Positions 7,717 through 14,792 of a DNA stretch of 22,542 nucleotides are shown piece after piece (within the stretch, counting starts at the first letter, position 1; each line of letters opens with the position of its first letter). The notes beneath the pieces are model-generated. The model had not been told where the DNA came from and ran no database searches. It was given only the letters and a program-made list of their open reading frames with translations. The stretch is taken from positions 1 through 22,542 of IMG/VR virus record IMGVR_UViG_3300037086_000471; one strand, 5' to 3'. The stretch comes from a virus. Made by a program: the position numbers and the translations under genes.

Positions 7717-8214
7717 TCAGCCGATGCTTACGTCCACTTCGAAGGCAACCTTCGCACTCTGGATGAAGTTCTTGCCGCCGTGCTTCATGCCGCCGAAAGT
7801 CACCTCGTAACCTCCCGTGTAGAAGATGCCTCCTCCCCAGTCCCCCCGGTGCGAGTCCAGCACATCCGTAACGGCTTCCGCGTGCAGCTCCAATTGCTGG
7901 CCGAGCTCTTCCAGGCGTTCGTGGGTCACACGCACGTCCACCACCAGACGGGCCTTGCCCGAAAACGTCCGGAACTTCTCCCGAAGCTGGTTCGTGAACT
8001 TCTCACAGAACACGTAGTAGACCGGGTACTTGACCCCCGCCGTCCGCTCGGCCAGTTCCGGCGCCACGTTTTGCGGCAAGATTTGCTGGGGCGCGATCTC
8101 TCCGAGCTTCACGTTCTCTCGGCTGGAGATCGCCGCGAGGCTGTTGGAGAGTCCCATCGGACCGTTCAGTATGGCCGCCAGCCGGCCTGAGCTATTGTTG
8201 GCAACTTGAGCCAC
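7717..8214 (-). CDS. Tail terminator / tail completion-like protein
   Basis: 165-aa protein starting at a GTG (8214-8212) that lies five bases after the stop of the preceding gene, with AAAGGGGG as ribosome site overlapping that stop. The open frame extends further upstream, but that part overlaps the preceding gene and has no good start. The sequence shows paired beta strands and a helix (VKYPVYYVFCEKF; ARLVVDVRVTHERLEELGQQ; YEVTFGGMKHGGKNFIQSAKVAFEVDVSIG), typical of small head-tail or tail-terminator proteins that cap the tail tube at the neck. It sits directly before the tail tube gene, where the terminator is found in HK97-like phages and gene transfer agents. Family identification is by position and fold impression. 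Confidence 0.6.
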   Translation of the reverse strand: MAQVANNSSGRLAAILNGPMGLSNSLAAISSRENVKLGEIAPQQILPQNVAPELAERTAGVKYPVYYVFCEKFTNQLREKFRTFSGKARLVVDVRVTHERLEELGQQLELHAEAVTDVLDSHRGDWGGGIFYTGGYEVTFGGMKHGGKNFIQSAKVAFEVDVSIG

Positions 8215-8219
8215 GGCGG

Positions 8220-8957
8220 TTACCCCCTTTGCAACACGCGGTTGATTCGTACGTAGGATGAAGGCTGCTGACCGTTGCCAGCCTTCCTCCCCGCGGCCAG
8301 GCCTGAAAGCGGTAGCCTCCAGGTTGCGCCGATCTCGATTGGCGGATCGTTCTGCAGCCGGCTGTCCTCGATCGACAGGCCGGCGTATACGTTCCAGCCG
8401 CTCGCATTCGCGGGTGCCTCCGCGGCCTCTACCTCCGGCACCGTCCCCTGCGCTGCCGCCAGCACGGCCGGCTCGCTGGGACATCCTTCCTCGCCCTTCG
8501 CGCTCACCCATGCCACGCGGGTCCAGTACATCGCCGCCGCGCCCTGGCCGCTGACCGCGCGCACCGTCGGCGCTGCCGCCTTTGGCACCGCTTCCTCGAT
8601 CAACCCGACCCCCGTCTCGAACAGGCTCCTGCTGGCCCAGTTGGCCATCCGCTGGTATTCCCGCCACTTGCCGAGGTAGCGATCGTTGAGGTGGCTGTTG
8701 TATGCGTCCCTGTACGTCAGAGCCAGACTCTGAAAGATGTGCCACAAGTGGAGAGGCTGGGTGACGACGACACGCCCGAGCTGTTCGGGTTGCTCCCGGA
8801 AGAAATGCGCCGTCAATTCGACCTCCAGTTCCTGATGTGCCAAAACCAGTTTTTGGGACAAGTCGATGCCCTCGATCGAGGCGACATCGTACAATCCGCT
8901 CTCGTAGCCCCTCAGCTCCTCAAGAGTCGAGGTGGTCCCGTCCGTGAATAGTGCCAT
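8220..8957 (-). CDS. Head-tail adaptor-like protein with beta-sandwich C-terminus
   Basis: 245-aa protein, not confidently assigned. Residues 1-115 are helical (DLSQKLVLAHQELEVELTA; YRDAYNSHLNDRYLGKWREY), consistent with a head-tail connector/adaptor ring protein, and the gene stands after the capsid gene, where adaptors occur. Residues about 125-240 change to a beta-rich fibronectin-like segment (YWTRVAWVSAKGEEGCPSEP, then SGWNVYAG) that resembles residues 770-830 of the tail hub protein of this same module. It starts three bases after the stop of the upstream 109-aa gene and is followed by the terminator-like gene with a five-base gap. An adaptor carrying an added Ig-like decoration domain is the best reading. 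Confidence 0.55.
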   Translation of the reverse strand: MALFTDGTTSTLEELRGYESGLYDVASIEGIDLSQKLVLAHQELEVELTAHFFREQPEQLGRVVVTQPLHLWHIFQSLALTYRDAYNSHLNDRYLGKWREYQRMANWASRSLFETGVGLIEEAVPKAAAPTVRAVSGQGAAAMYWTRVAWVSAKGEEGCPSEPAVLAAAQGTVPEVEAAEAPANASGWNVYAGLSIEDSRLQNDPPIEIGATWRLPLSGLAAGRKAGNGQQPSSYVRINRVLQRG

Positions 8958-8960
8958 CTC

Positions 8961-9290
8961 TTACTGCCCCTTCGTCCCCTTGGACCCGCCGCCCGGCTTC
9001 TTAGCCTCAGGCTCGCTCAGAACCATGACTTGTATCCGCCGCGCCAGAGCCGCCTGTTCTGCCGCGCGGCAATCCTCCTGGCACTTCTCTCGAAACTCCT
9101 GAGCCTCGGCCTCGGTCGCCAATCGTGCGCTTCCGTCGGCGATCATCTTCGCCGCGATGTCGCGCGGCGCCTCTGTAGCCACGCCCGCCCGACCGCCATC
9201 CGGCGTCGCCAGGCTGACCAACACCACGCACGCATCCGTGATGCTCGCCTCGATTTGTCGCAGCTTCTGGTAATACACTTTCAGATCCAT
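8961..9290 (-). CDS. Small phage protein of unknown function (head-tail region)
   Basis: 109-aa protein that I do not recognise. It starts at ATG 9290-9288 behind a strong GAGGGGAA ribosome site; an upstream extension of the frame is unlikely because it would run through repeat DNA. The N-terminal half begins with a helical KVYYQKLRQIEASI and continues to a segment DAPRDIAAKMIADG-like (here APRDIAAKMIADGSARLATE). The middle is rich in Glu, Ala and Cys (EFREKCQEDCRAAEQAALAR), probably helical, and the tail is Gly/Lys-rich (KKPGGGSKGTKGQ). It is separated from the capsid gene by 142 bases of hairpins and leads directly into the adaptor-like gene. A head-decoration, connector or small scaffold-type role is possible. 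Confidence 0.6.
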   Translation of the reverse strand: MDLKVYYQKLRQIEASITDACVVLVSLATPDGGRAGVATEAPRDIAAKMIADGSARLATEAEAQEFREKCQEDCRAAEQAALARRIQVMVLSEPEAKKPGGGSKGTKGQ

Positions 9291-9308
9291 TTCCCCTCCT
9301 CTGTGGTA

Positions 9309-9415
9309 GGACAGGCGCTTCCGCCTGTCCGATCCGAGCCGCGAACGTAAGAGAGCGGACTTTGCCATCGCCGGCCCAGCCCGCTCCAAGGACCCCGGCC
9401 CCCCAGCCGGGGTCC
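9309..9415. repeat. Hairpin cluster between capsid gene and next phage gene
   Basis: Three palindromes fill the gap. A perfect 10-bp stem (9390-9399 with 9406-9415, 6-base loop) lies 18 bases after the capsid stop. The dispersed 12-base-loop repeat lies at 9339-9358. A perfect 9-bp stem GGACAGGCG/CGCCTGTCC with a 4-base loop lies at 9309-9330. None is followed by a T-run on the minus strand, so they are not classical terminators. They could act in mRNA processing or protect the capsid message, or be host repeats only. Confidence 0.7.
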
Positions 9416-9432
9416 CCAACCCGCTCTCCGTG

Positions 9433-10344
9433 CTAGCTGTTCACCTGCACACCGAACGAGTTGCGCAAAACGCCTGCGCCGTACAGCACGTCCACCGTGA
9501 ACTGCTGGGCCAAGGTGTTCGGCTGGTAGCTCATCACCACGCGCATGCCGAAGTTGCCTATCTCGGCGTATTCGGCGATGGCGCCCGTCCCCGGCAGAGG
9601 CTGCGGCAGCCGGCGGACCACCAATCCCAACGCGCTCCTGGCGAACGCCAGATTGTGCGTGGTTGTCGGGCCGCTCCCCGTCTTCTTCACAAACTGCGAC
9701 CGCAGGACGTAGAAGTCCTTGATCTTGCCGACCGACCCTTCGACGATGGCCCGAAGACCCGCGTCCCCCGCCGTCTGATACTCGCTGAAGCGCACGATCT
9801 GCCGCAGTTGAGAGTAAGTGGCGGAATCCACCACCAGATACTTCGGCTCGCTCGCCGGCACCTTCGCCTCGAACATCTCCGTCTCGGCTAGGTCCACCGT
9901 CGATTCTGTGATCGGCGACCCGGCGCTGCCCACCGCCGTGTTCGCGTTGAACCCGGCATACAGCCCCAACAGGTCGCTCTCGATCTTCTCCGCCAAAGCC
10001 ACCAGGGCGGGCTGCATGTATAGCCTGAGCAGATCCGGCACCGCCAGGACCTTGGTGATGTCCGGAATCTGGAAGGTGGCTTCTGCGTGCGTGTTGAGCA
10101 CGATCTGAGCGTTTCCCAGACTGACACTCTGCGTTTGCACCGTATCGCCTTCGGCCAGGTTGTGAGCAACCAGGACGGGCGGGATCGGCACGTTGATTGT
10201 GTCGCCGGCTTGGCCCAGCGCCGGTTCGAAGTCGCGGTTGACGAGGTTCCCCATGACAAGGTTACCCATCAGGGCGGGCAAGGCATCGACCGCCACCAAC
10301 TTGACAATCGCGTTAGCCACATTGGCTGATGTTATTGCTGCCAT
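9433..10344 (-). CDS. Major capsid protein (P22 coat-like / HK97 fold)
   Basis: 303-aa protein placed after the scaffold-like gene. The N-terminus (ITSANVANAIVKLVAVDALP), the stretch GDTINVPIPP, and a long helix preceding EAKVPASEPKYLVVDSATYS are features I associate with coat proteins of the P22 gp5 group, which have the HK97 fold. The C-terminal GMRVVMSYQPNTLAQQFTVD is the usual terminal beta segment. It should form the shell together with the scaffold. No prohead protease gene is seen, in keeping with P22-like assembly where the scaffold is released without cleavage. Start ATG 10344 has an AGGAG ribosome site eight bases upstream. The capsid role is secure; the subfamily is less so. Confidence 0.85.
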   Translation of the reverse strand: MAAITSANVANAIVKLVAVDALPALMGNLVMGNLVNRDFEPALGQAGDTINVPIPPVLVAHNLAEGDTVQTQSVSLGNAQIVLNTHAEATFQIPDITKVLAVPDLLRLYMQPALVALAEKIESDLLGLYAGFNANTAVGSAGSPITESTVDLAETEMFEAKVPASEPKYLVVDSATYSQLRQIVRFSEYQTAGDAGLRAIVEGSVGKIKDFYVLRSQFVKKTGSGPTTTHNLAFARSALGLVVRRLPQPLPGTGAIAEYAEIGNFGMRVVMSYQPNTLAQQFTVDVLYGAGVLRNSFGVQVNS

Positions 10345-10414
10345 TTAGTTTCTCCTATCCAATTTGATTCCGCCTCTGAGGGCGTTCTGTCGTCTTCCGC
10401 AGCCACTCTGCGCC

Positions 10415-11005
10415 TTACTGGCCGCCCAGTGCCTGCGAAGCAATCCGTGCGATCTCCTGGCGGACCCGCTCCAACTCTTCCGGGCTCATTCCAGGCTTGA
10501 TCTTGTCCAGATCCACCGAATGGCTCGCCGGCGGCGCGCCCCGCGTTCCGCTCATCGCTCCCGACCCGCCCAGGTTTCGCGCCGGAAGGAACTCCGGATT
10601 CTCAGTCACGAAATGGGTCAGGTAGTCGCGCAGGCTCACGGCCCCGTTCTCGCTGGTCCCCACCAGCCGCCCGTCTTCCGTCCGCTGAACGTCGTCCTTG
10701 ACGGCCTTGAATGCCAGGTCCACTTTCGCAACCCCCAGCCGCTGCAGTTCCGCCCGGATCGTCGAGTTCCGCTCCGCCTCTTCGGCCATCTTGCGGCTCC
10801 GCGAGTTCTCCTGGACCAGTTCGTTCACCCGCCGCTCCAGTTGTTCCCTGCGCTTCCGCTCTTCCACAAGTTCGTTCCGATAGGCGGGCTCCGCTTTGGC
10901 GACTTCCTTCCGCGCGTACTCCTCGATCACCTCGCGGATGACGCCGCGGATGTCCTGCCCCCCTTCGGACGGCGTCCCCGCGCCTTGTTTGGGTTCTTGC
11001 TCCAT
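10415..11005 (-). CDS. Scaffold-like coiled-coil protein
   Basis: 196-aa protein starting at ATG 11005-11003 behind an AAGGAGG ribosome site; the open frame continues upstream inside the portal gene but without such a site. Residues about 18-85 are strongly charged and helical (EEYARKEVAKAEPAYRNELV, then EERKRREQLERRVNELVQEN), a likely coiled coil. The C-terminal part has KIKPGMSPEELERVRQEIAR, a typical helix-turn end of scaffolds that touches the coat. It lies between portal and capsid, where scaffold genes are found. It would be an internal assembly protein, lost from mature heads. No protease motif was seen. The call rests on composition and position. Confidence 0.7.
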   Translation of the reverse strand: MEQEPKQGAGTPSEGGQDIRGVIREVIEEYARKEVAKAEPAYRNELVEERKRREQLERRVNELVQENSRSRKMAEEAERNSTIRAELQRLGVAKVDLAFKAVKDDVQRTEDGRLVGTSENGAVSLRDYLTHFVTENPEFLPARNLGGSGAMSGTRGAPPASHSVDLDKIKPGMSPEELERVRQEIARIASQALGGQ

Positions 11006-11022
11006 CCTTCGCCTCCTTTGTC

Positions 11023-12414
11023 CTATGACTGCTCGCACCACTGGTTGATCTCGCTTACGATCTGGTCCTTGGTCTCCTGCCGCACGTCGCACAGATACTT
11101 GAGCGCGAGCTTCCTCAAGATCTCTTTGTGCAGCGTCTTCGATCCCACCCCCAACCCCAGCAGCTTGATGGCGTCCGCCAGTTCGCCGCTGAAGTCGCCG
11201 ATGTCGAACTCGTCCAGCCCCGATACGTCGATCGCCAGCCCGTCCTCCCGGGCCGCTTCGATCGATTTCAGTACACGCTTGAGCGTGTCCTTCACCGCAT
11301 CGCCGTACGACCGCAGCACCTCTTGTGTGATCGTGAAATCTCTTTGTTTGCTCAGCCCCGACTGTTGCGAGCCGTCCGACAGCCCGCCCCCCGCTTGCGT
11401 CATCAGGTAGCAGACCCTGTAGATCTCGTCCTTCAGCCGCGTCAAGTTGTCCGCCGCGATCTGGTAGACGTTGCCCTGCGGCTCCGTCCAGCCAAACTTG
11501 TCGTCGGGCCCTAGTTGTATGTAGTAGGACTCTCCCACAATCTGGTTCCATTCCCGGTCCGAGTAAATCACCGGCGACGCGAACAACCCCATCGTCAGCG
11601 CCCAGCTCAGCGCGTTGGACTTGTTGAAGTGCTCCAGTTGCAGCGACGCCGCTTTGTTGGCCAGCCACAATCCCTCGCTCGTCTGAAACTGGAATACCGG
11701 AACCCGCTTCAGCTTCGCCAGGCCGTGGCGTCCGTGGTCGGTCAGTTGTGGCTTCCCGGACTCCTTCTTCCCCTCAAGCCGCCTGTACGTCTTGAATTCT
11801 TCCTTGTCGTAGAACGTCCACTTCGTCTCACGGACCCATCCGTCGTCATTGGGCGACCCCTGCCGCAGACTGGACGTCCGCAGCACCACCCACTCGAAGT
11901 TCTGTTTGTCGTCGTAACTCCAGTTGATGACGTCCTGTGCACCGTAATCCACCAGGTAGGCTCTTGAGCATCCGGCGGCCTCCTCCTGAGCCCGGTTCAG
12001 CACCGGGTCCTTGGTACGGGGGAAGTCCACCAGCACGTACGACGTCCCGCACACCATCGTCTCCACCAGTACCTTCCGGAAGAAGTCGGATATGCAGGTG
12101 CCCTTCATGTCGCAGTCTTCGACGAACTCGCTGTAGAACGCCTTCCCGGCTACGTTGGGCCCCTGAAACGTCAGAACCGGTTCGCGCCGGAACAGCGTGG
12201 CCGCGTACCAGTCCAAGATGGACCCCAGGTAGTTCTCGTAGAAGACCCGCTGCAGCCGCTCCGAGTACACGTCCAGCGGCTCCCGGTGCCTCCGAACGAG
12301 ATACTCGCTCGCGTTCGCCTGAAACTCGTCGCCCCCTGCGTACAACTCCTTGTACTTTTTCCAGGTGGCCTTCTTCTGCGTGTACTCCGGGTGTTCCCTG
12401 TCGATTTCTAGCAC
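11023..12414 (-). CDS. Phage portal protein
   Basis: 463-aa protein, within the usual size range of portals (the dodecameric ring at the head vertex through which DNA is packed). The start is a GTG at 12414-12412 with AAGGAGG six bases upstream. The frame is open for another 217 codons upstream, but that part overlaps the terminase gene and repeat DNA, so it is rejected. Sequence signs are an N-terminal helical region, YLGSILDWYAATLFRREPVL, the strand pair TSYVLVDFPRTKDP, and the stem-type segment near DNLTRLKDEIYRVCYLMTQA. These recall the DUF4055 type of portal. It follows terminase and precedes scaffold and capsid. The 17-base spacing to the scaffold start suggests co-transcription. Confidence 0.82.
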   Translation of the reverse strand: MLEIDREHPEYTQKKATWKKYKELYAGGDEFQANASEYLVRRHREPLDVYSERLQRVFYENYLGSILDWYAATLFRREPVLTFQGPNVAGKAFYSEFVEDCDMKGTCISDFFRKVLVETMVCGTSYVLVDFPRTKDPVLNRAQEEAAGCSRAYLVDYGAQDVINWSYDDKQNFEWVVLRTSSLRQGSPNDDGWVRETKWTFYDKEEFKTYRRLEGKKESGKPQLTDHGRHGLAKLKRVPVFQFQTSEGLWLANKAASLQLEHFNKSNALSWALTMGLFASPVIYSDREWNQIVGESYYIQLGPDDKFGWTEPQGNVYQIAADNLTRLKDEIYRVCYLMTQAGGGLSDGSQQSGLSKQRDFTITQEVLRSYGDAVKDTLKRVLKSIEAAREDGLAIDVSGLDEFDIGDFSGELADAIKLLGLGVGSKTLHKEILRKLALKYLCDVRQETKDQIVSEINQWCEQS

Positions 12415-12446
12415 TGTCTCCTCCTTGCCGCCTTCCGAACACGTTT

Positions 12447-12510
12447 CAGAGCCGCGAACGTAAGAGAGCGGTCCACTAACCAGTCGGAACCGCGACCGTG
12501 AGGGAGCGGC
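12447..12510. repeat. Dispersed short hairpin repeat, copies 3 and 4
   Basis: The gap between terminase and portal holds two units in tandem. CCGC/GCGG arms at 12452-12455 and 12468-12471 enclose gaacgtaagaga. CCGC/GCGG arms at 12490-12493 and 12506-12509 enclose gaccgtgaggga. The same unit is found in two other gaps of the phage block. Confidence 0.75.
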
Positions 12511-12518
12511 CTCTCCCC

Positions 12519-13826
12519 TCACACCAGCAGCCGCTCCCCGCGCTCCCCTGCCCGTCCCATTGGCCTGCATTCCTGCCACACCAAATACCCCAGCGCGTCG
12601 GATAGGTGCGTCCGCCGCGGGTCGCGGTCTTTTTCGATTACCGAACTGCCGGGTTTGTAGCTCACCTGCTCCAGGTCCATCACCAGCTCCCGGCATCGTG
12701 GGTGGATGAACAGCCGGCTCTTGTTCCCCGCCGATCGCAGCATCGCGTTCACTACGCTCACCCGTTCCCTCACTTCCGGGTTCGCACTCGGGACGCGGTA
12801 GCCGAGGCACTTCATGTTGCTCTTCGAGAGCGCCTCGCGCATCATCCCGTAGTCGCTTGATCCGGTCGTCTGTCGTCTCGATCCGGAAGCGTCTCCGTAG
12901 ATCGCCACCCCGGCCTGATGGCGCCCGTACCGGTCCAAAAACTGCTCGCAAACCTGCGGCGTGCTCAACCGGCTCAGCACCATCTCGTCCAGAACGTGAA
13001 CCACGCCATCCCGGACCTGCGCGATTACCGAGCACATCGGGTCCACATTGAAGTCCAGCGCCCACCGCAGCGGCAGTGTCGCATCCAGGTTCATTTCCAC
13101 CAAGTTCTTGGTGCGGTCGAAGGCGTGGTAGACCTGCCCCTCGCTCACGGTTAGATACTTCCCGAGCACTTCTTGCTCGAAGAACCTGCCGTCGTAACTC
13201 CGCTTCAGCCGCTCGTAATAATCCGGCACTTTATCGAGCAGGTACCGGTTCTCGTATGGCGCGGCGAGGGTCATTTCGTAGCCCTCTACCAGGTCTTTCA
13301 CGAACCGCCGGTAGACCCAGTCGAAGCCCTTCGGAGTCCACACCGCGAAGCCGCACAACCGCTTCGCCCGCGGATCCCGAAGCCGCCCTTCCAACCGTAG
13401 CCACGCTTCCTCCGCCGTGTACGTCAATTCGTCCAGCCCGAACCACGCCAGATTCGTTCCCCGCAGCCGTTCGTAGTCGTCCAGGGGCCGGAAGATGATG
13501 CGGCTCCTGGTGTCCGTCATGGTCAGTACGTTCTCCGCTTTGTGATACTCGTGCGGAATGCGGCTCCTCCCCAGGATTTCGAACAAAGTGATCTGCGTCG
13601 CATCGCGCAGCATGGGGTACGTCGGAGCTCCCAGCAGCCCCGCTCTGCCCGGATTCAGGTAGGTCAGCCGGATCGCCTCATGACAAAGCGCCTGGCTCTT
13701 GCCTGACCCTACCGGACCCGAGAAACCCTTGAATCTCTGCGTGGACCGATGGAACCTCTCCTGAGAAGGCAGCGGACAGTACTCTATGTCTCTGTAACAG
13801 ATTCCTTCTCGTTTGGTTCTACCCAC
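12519..13826 (-). CDS. terL: Terminase large subunit
   Basis: 435-aa DNA-packaging motor. The N-terminal ATPase shows Walker A GPVGSGKS (residues 37-44) and a Walker B/catalytic pair in LAWFGLDEL (D132, E133). The C-terminal nuclease of the RNase H fold shows the expected acidic triad at D258 (WALDFNVDP), D312 (YGDASGS) and D410 (HLSDALGY). It docks on the portal, cuts concatemeric or host DNA and pumps it into the prohead. All catalytic residues are present, so it is probably active. The start is a GTG at 13826 whose frame overlaps the preceding small gene by 43 bases; AAGGAG lies 11 bases upstream. The first residue is therefore somewhat uncertain, but the Walker A motif lies so close that little can be missing. 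Confidence 0.92.
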   Translation of the reverse strand: MGRTKREGICYRDIEYCPLPSQERFHRSTQRFKGFSGPVGSGKSQALCHEAIRLTYLNPGRAGLLGAPTYPMLRDATQITLFEILGRSRIPHEYHKAENVLTMTDTRSRIIFRPLDDYERLRGTNLAWFGLDELTYTAEEAWLRLEGRLRDPRAKRLCGFAVWTPKGFDWVYRRFVKDLVEGYEMTLAAPYENRYLLDKVPDYYERLKRSYDGRFFEQEVLGKYLTVSEGQVYHAFDRTKNLVEMNLDATLPLRWALDFNVDPMCSVIAQVRDGVVHVLDEMVLSRLSTPQVCEQFLDRYGRHQAGVAIYGDASGSRRQTTGSSDYGMMREALSKSNMKCLGYRVPSANPEVRERVSVVNAMLRSAGNKSRLFIHPRCRELVMDLEQVSYKPGSSVIEKDRDPRRTHLSDALGYLVWQECRPMGRAGERGERLLV

Positions 13827-14053
13827 GTCACTTTAATCTCCTTGGGTTCCTCTGCATCCAGCTCCTTGCGAAGCTGCTTCAATCGGATATACTCACTTAC
13901 GGTCGGCTTGACTCCATCCGTTCCGAGCGAATCTTCAAACTTCTTGATCAGAGTCTCGATCCCGCCCTCCTTCGCTGGCTGAAGCGGCTTGTTCTTCCCG
14001 TCTTTGCGGGTTGGGCCCTTCTTGGGCCTCTGTTTTTTCGCGGGGTTGCTCAT
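13784..14053 (-). CDS. Small basic phage protein, possible small terminase subunit
   Basis: 89-aa protein directly upstream of and overlapping terL. It has a lysine-rich, probably disordered N-terminus (KKQRPKKGPTRKDGKNK) followed by a helical region (IETLIKKFEDSLGTDGVKPT; VSEYIRLKQLRKELDAEEPK) and a short acidic end. The slot is that of terS, which recognises DNA for packaging, and a basic tail followed by helices would suit it. But the protein is shorter than most TerS proteins and no helix-turn-helix is obvious. The ATG at 14053 has GGAGG eight bases upstream. It could alternatively be a regulatory or accessory protein. Confidence 0.55.
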   Translation of the reverse strand: MSNPAKKQRPKKGPTRKDGKNKPLQPAKEGGIETLIKKFEDSLGTDGVKPTVSEYIRLKQLRKELDAEEPKEIKVTWVEPNEKESVTET

Positions 14054-14157
14054 CCCAGTTCCTCCACCGTCCCTGTAGAATTGCCTTCACGTCGGTAGCC
14101 CCCGATTCCAAGAACCTCCAAATCGAGGTTCTCTGCCATCAAAGTAACATCGAGCAC
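14050..14157 (-). CDS. Possible tiny leader ORF coupled to the phage operon
   Basis: A 35-codon frame from GTG 14157 (or a 29-codon frame from ATG 14139) ends in a TGA that overlaps the ATG of the next gene (ATGA). A GGGAGGG sequence lies eight bases before the GTG. The peptide (VLDVTLMAENLDLEVLGIGG and 15 more residues) is not recognised. The overlap suggests translational coupling, but so short a frame may be chance. Confidence 0.25.
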   Translation of the reverse strand: MLDVTLMAENLDLEVLGIGGYRREGNSTGTVEELG

Positions 14158-14191
14158 GCCCTGCACCCTCCCACCAAACCCCGCACTCGAT

Positions 14192-14220
14192 TGAAAACAA
14201 AGAAACAATTCCGTTCTCAA
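14192..14220 (-). promoter_or_regulatory. Candidate promoter for the phage structural operon
   Basis: On the minus strand a TTGAGA (14220-14215) is followed after 17 bases by TTTTCA (14197-14192), in the only AT-rich stretch upstream of the first phage gene. The -35 is good and the -10 is weak. Position before the whole minus-strand block is the main argument. Confidence 0.3.
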
Positions 14221-14277
14221 ATCTTGTGACCGGCTGTTGCCAACTCACACAAAGGCGCGACCGCACCGATGTGGGGT

Positions 14278-14611
14278 CGGGCTTTCAGCCCGCCGCCGGC
14301 TTTTGAGCCGGCGTTTCTTCGGGCTATCGGGAAGCCCCGGCAGGGGCGCCAGATAATAGCCCACGGCGCAAGCCGTGTGGATCCGCACGGTTTTTTGGGA
14401 AGCCCCGTCAGGGGCGAAAGATCCAATCTGGTTTTGCGAGTCTAGGGGAGTATCCCGGTGGAGCAGGCCATCGCTTTTTGTGGCCTGCTGTATGCACTGT
14501 CCGTTGTGTGGGGCGGTCCCCCTGGACCGCGCCGAACCCCCTGGTTCGGCTTTGTTCGCGGCTTGCCGCGCAGTGCCAAGTGAACCCGCAAGCCGCTGGT
14601 TCTAGTGGCAC
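14278..14611. repeat. Palindrome cluster (REP-like), no gene
   Basis: The stretch 14160-14660 has no convincing gene. It holds at least nine perfect or near-perfect hairpins: 14278-14292 (loop TTTCA), 14294-14313 (loop TTTG), 14333-14346, 14362-14377 (loop GCAA), 14402-14415, 14462-14489, 14513-14530 (loop CCCT), 14531-14550 (loop CCCT), 14557-14570, plus a wide GTGCCA/TGGCAC pair at 14573-14611. The first pair recurs in the same order with different stems at 19058-19094. Such clusters are typical of REP-like intergenic elements. Confidence 0.8.
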
Positions 14612-14657
14612 AGGCCGCTCGTATGTGGAGCGCGCAGTCCTGCCGGCGCATCTCGAC

Positions 14658-14792
14658 CGAAGCCGCCGCTCTCACCCCGAGCCGCTGTCGCCTTCGCCCA
14701 CCTCGAGATCGGCTGCGATCTGCGCGAACTGGTCGAGGGCTGCCTGCGGGTCCTCGACAATTTCAGATGCCAGAACCGCGGGGTCCGGCAAA
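14658..14792. repeat. 135-bp imperfect direct repeat, copy 1 (hsdM 3' end)
   Basis: By hand alignment this segment matches 15536-15670 without gaps and with 12 differences. It covers the last 39 or so codons of the hsdM relic and its stop. The two copies have the same orientation and bracket the toxin-antitoxin pair. Confidence 0.85.

Noticed and set aside
8215-8745. Upstream extension of the tail terminator-like frame
   Set aside because: It runs antiphase through the adaptor-like gene and is Gly/Arg-rich shadow sequence; the GTG at 8214 has its own ribosome site.
10364-11410. Long plus-strand open frame opposite scaffold and portal
   Set aside because: Arg/Leu/Pro-rich composition and exact antisense position show it to be a shadow of the real minus-strand genes in G+C-rich DNA.
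12415-13065. Extension of the portal frame upstream by 217 codons
   Set aside because: It overlaps the terminase gene in another frame and crosses hairpin repeats, while a GTG with AAGGAGG at 12414 gives a normal portal length.
14462-14489. Rho-independent terminator (AGCAGGCCA/TGGCCTGCT stem)
   Set aside because: The T-run lies in the loop and none follows the stem on either strand, so it is grouped with the other palindromes.
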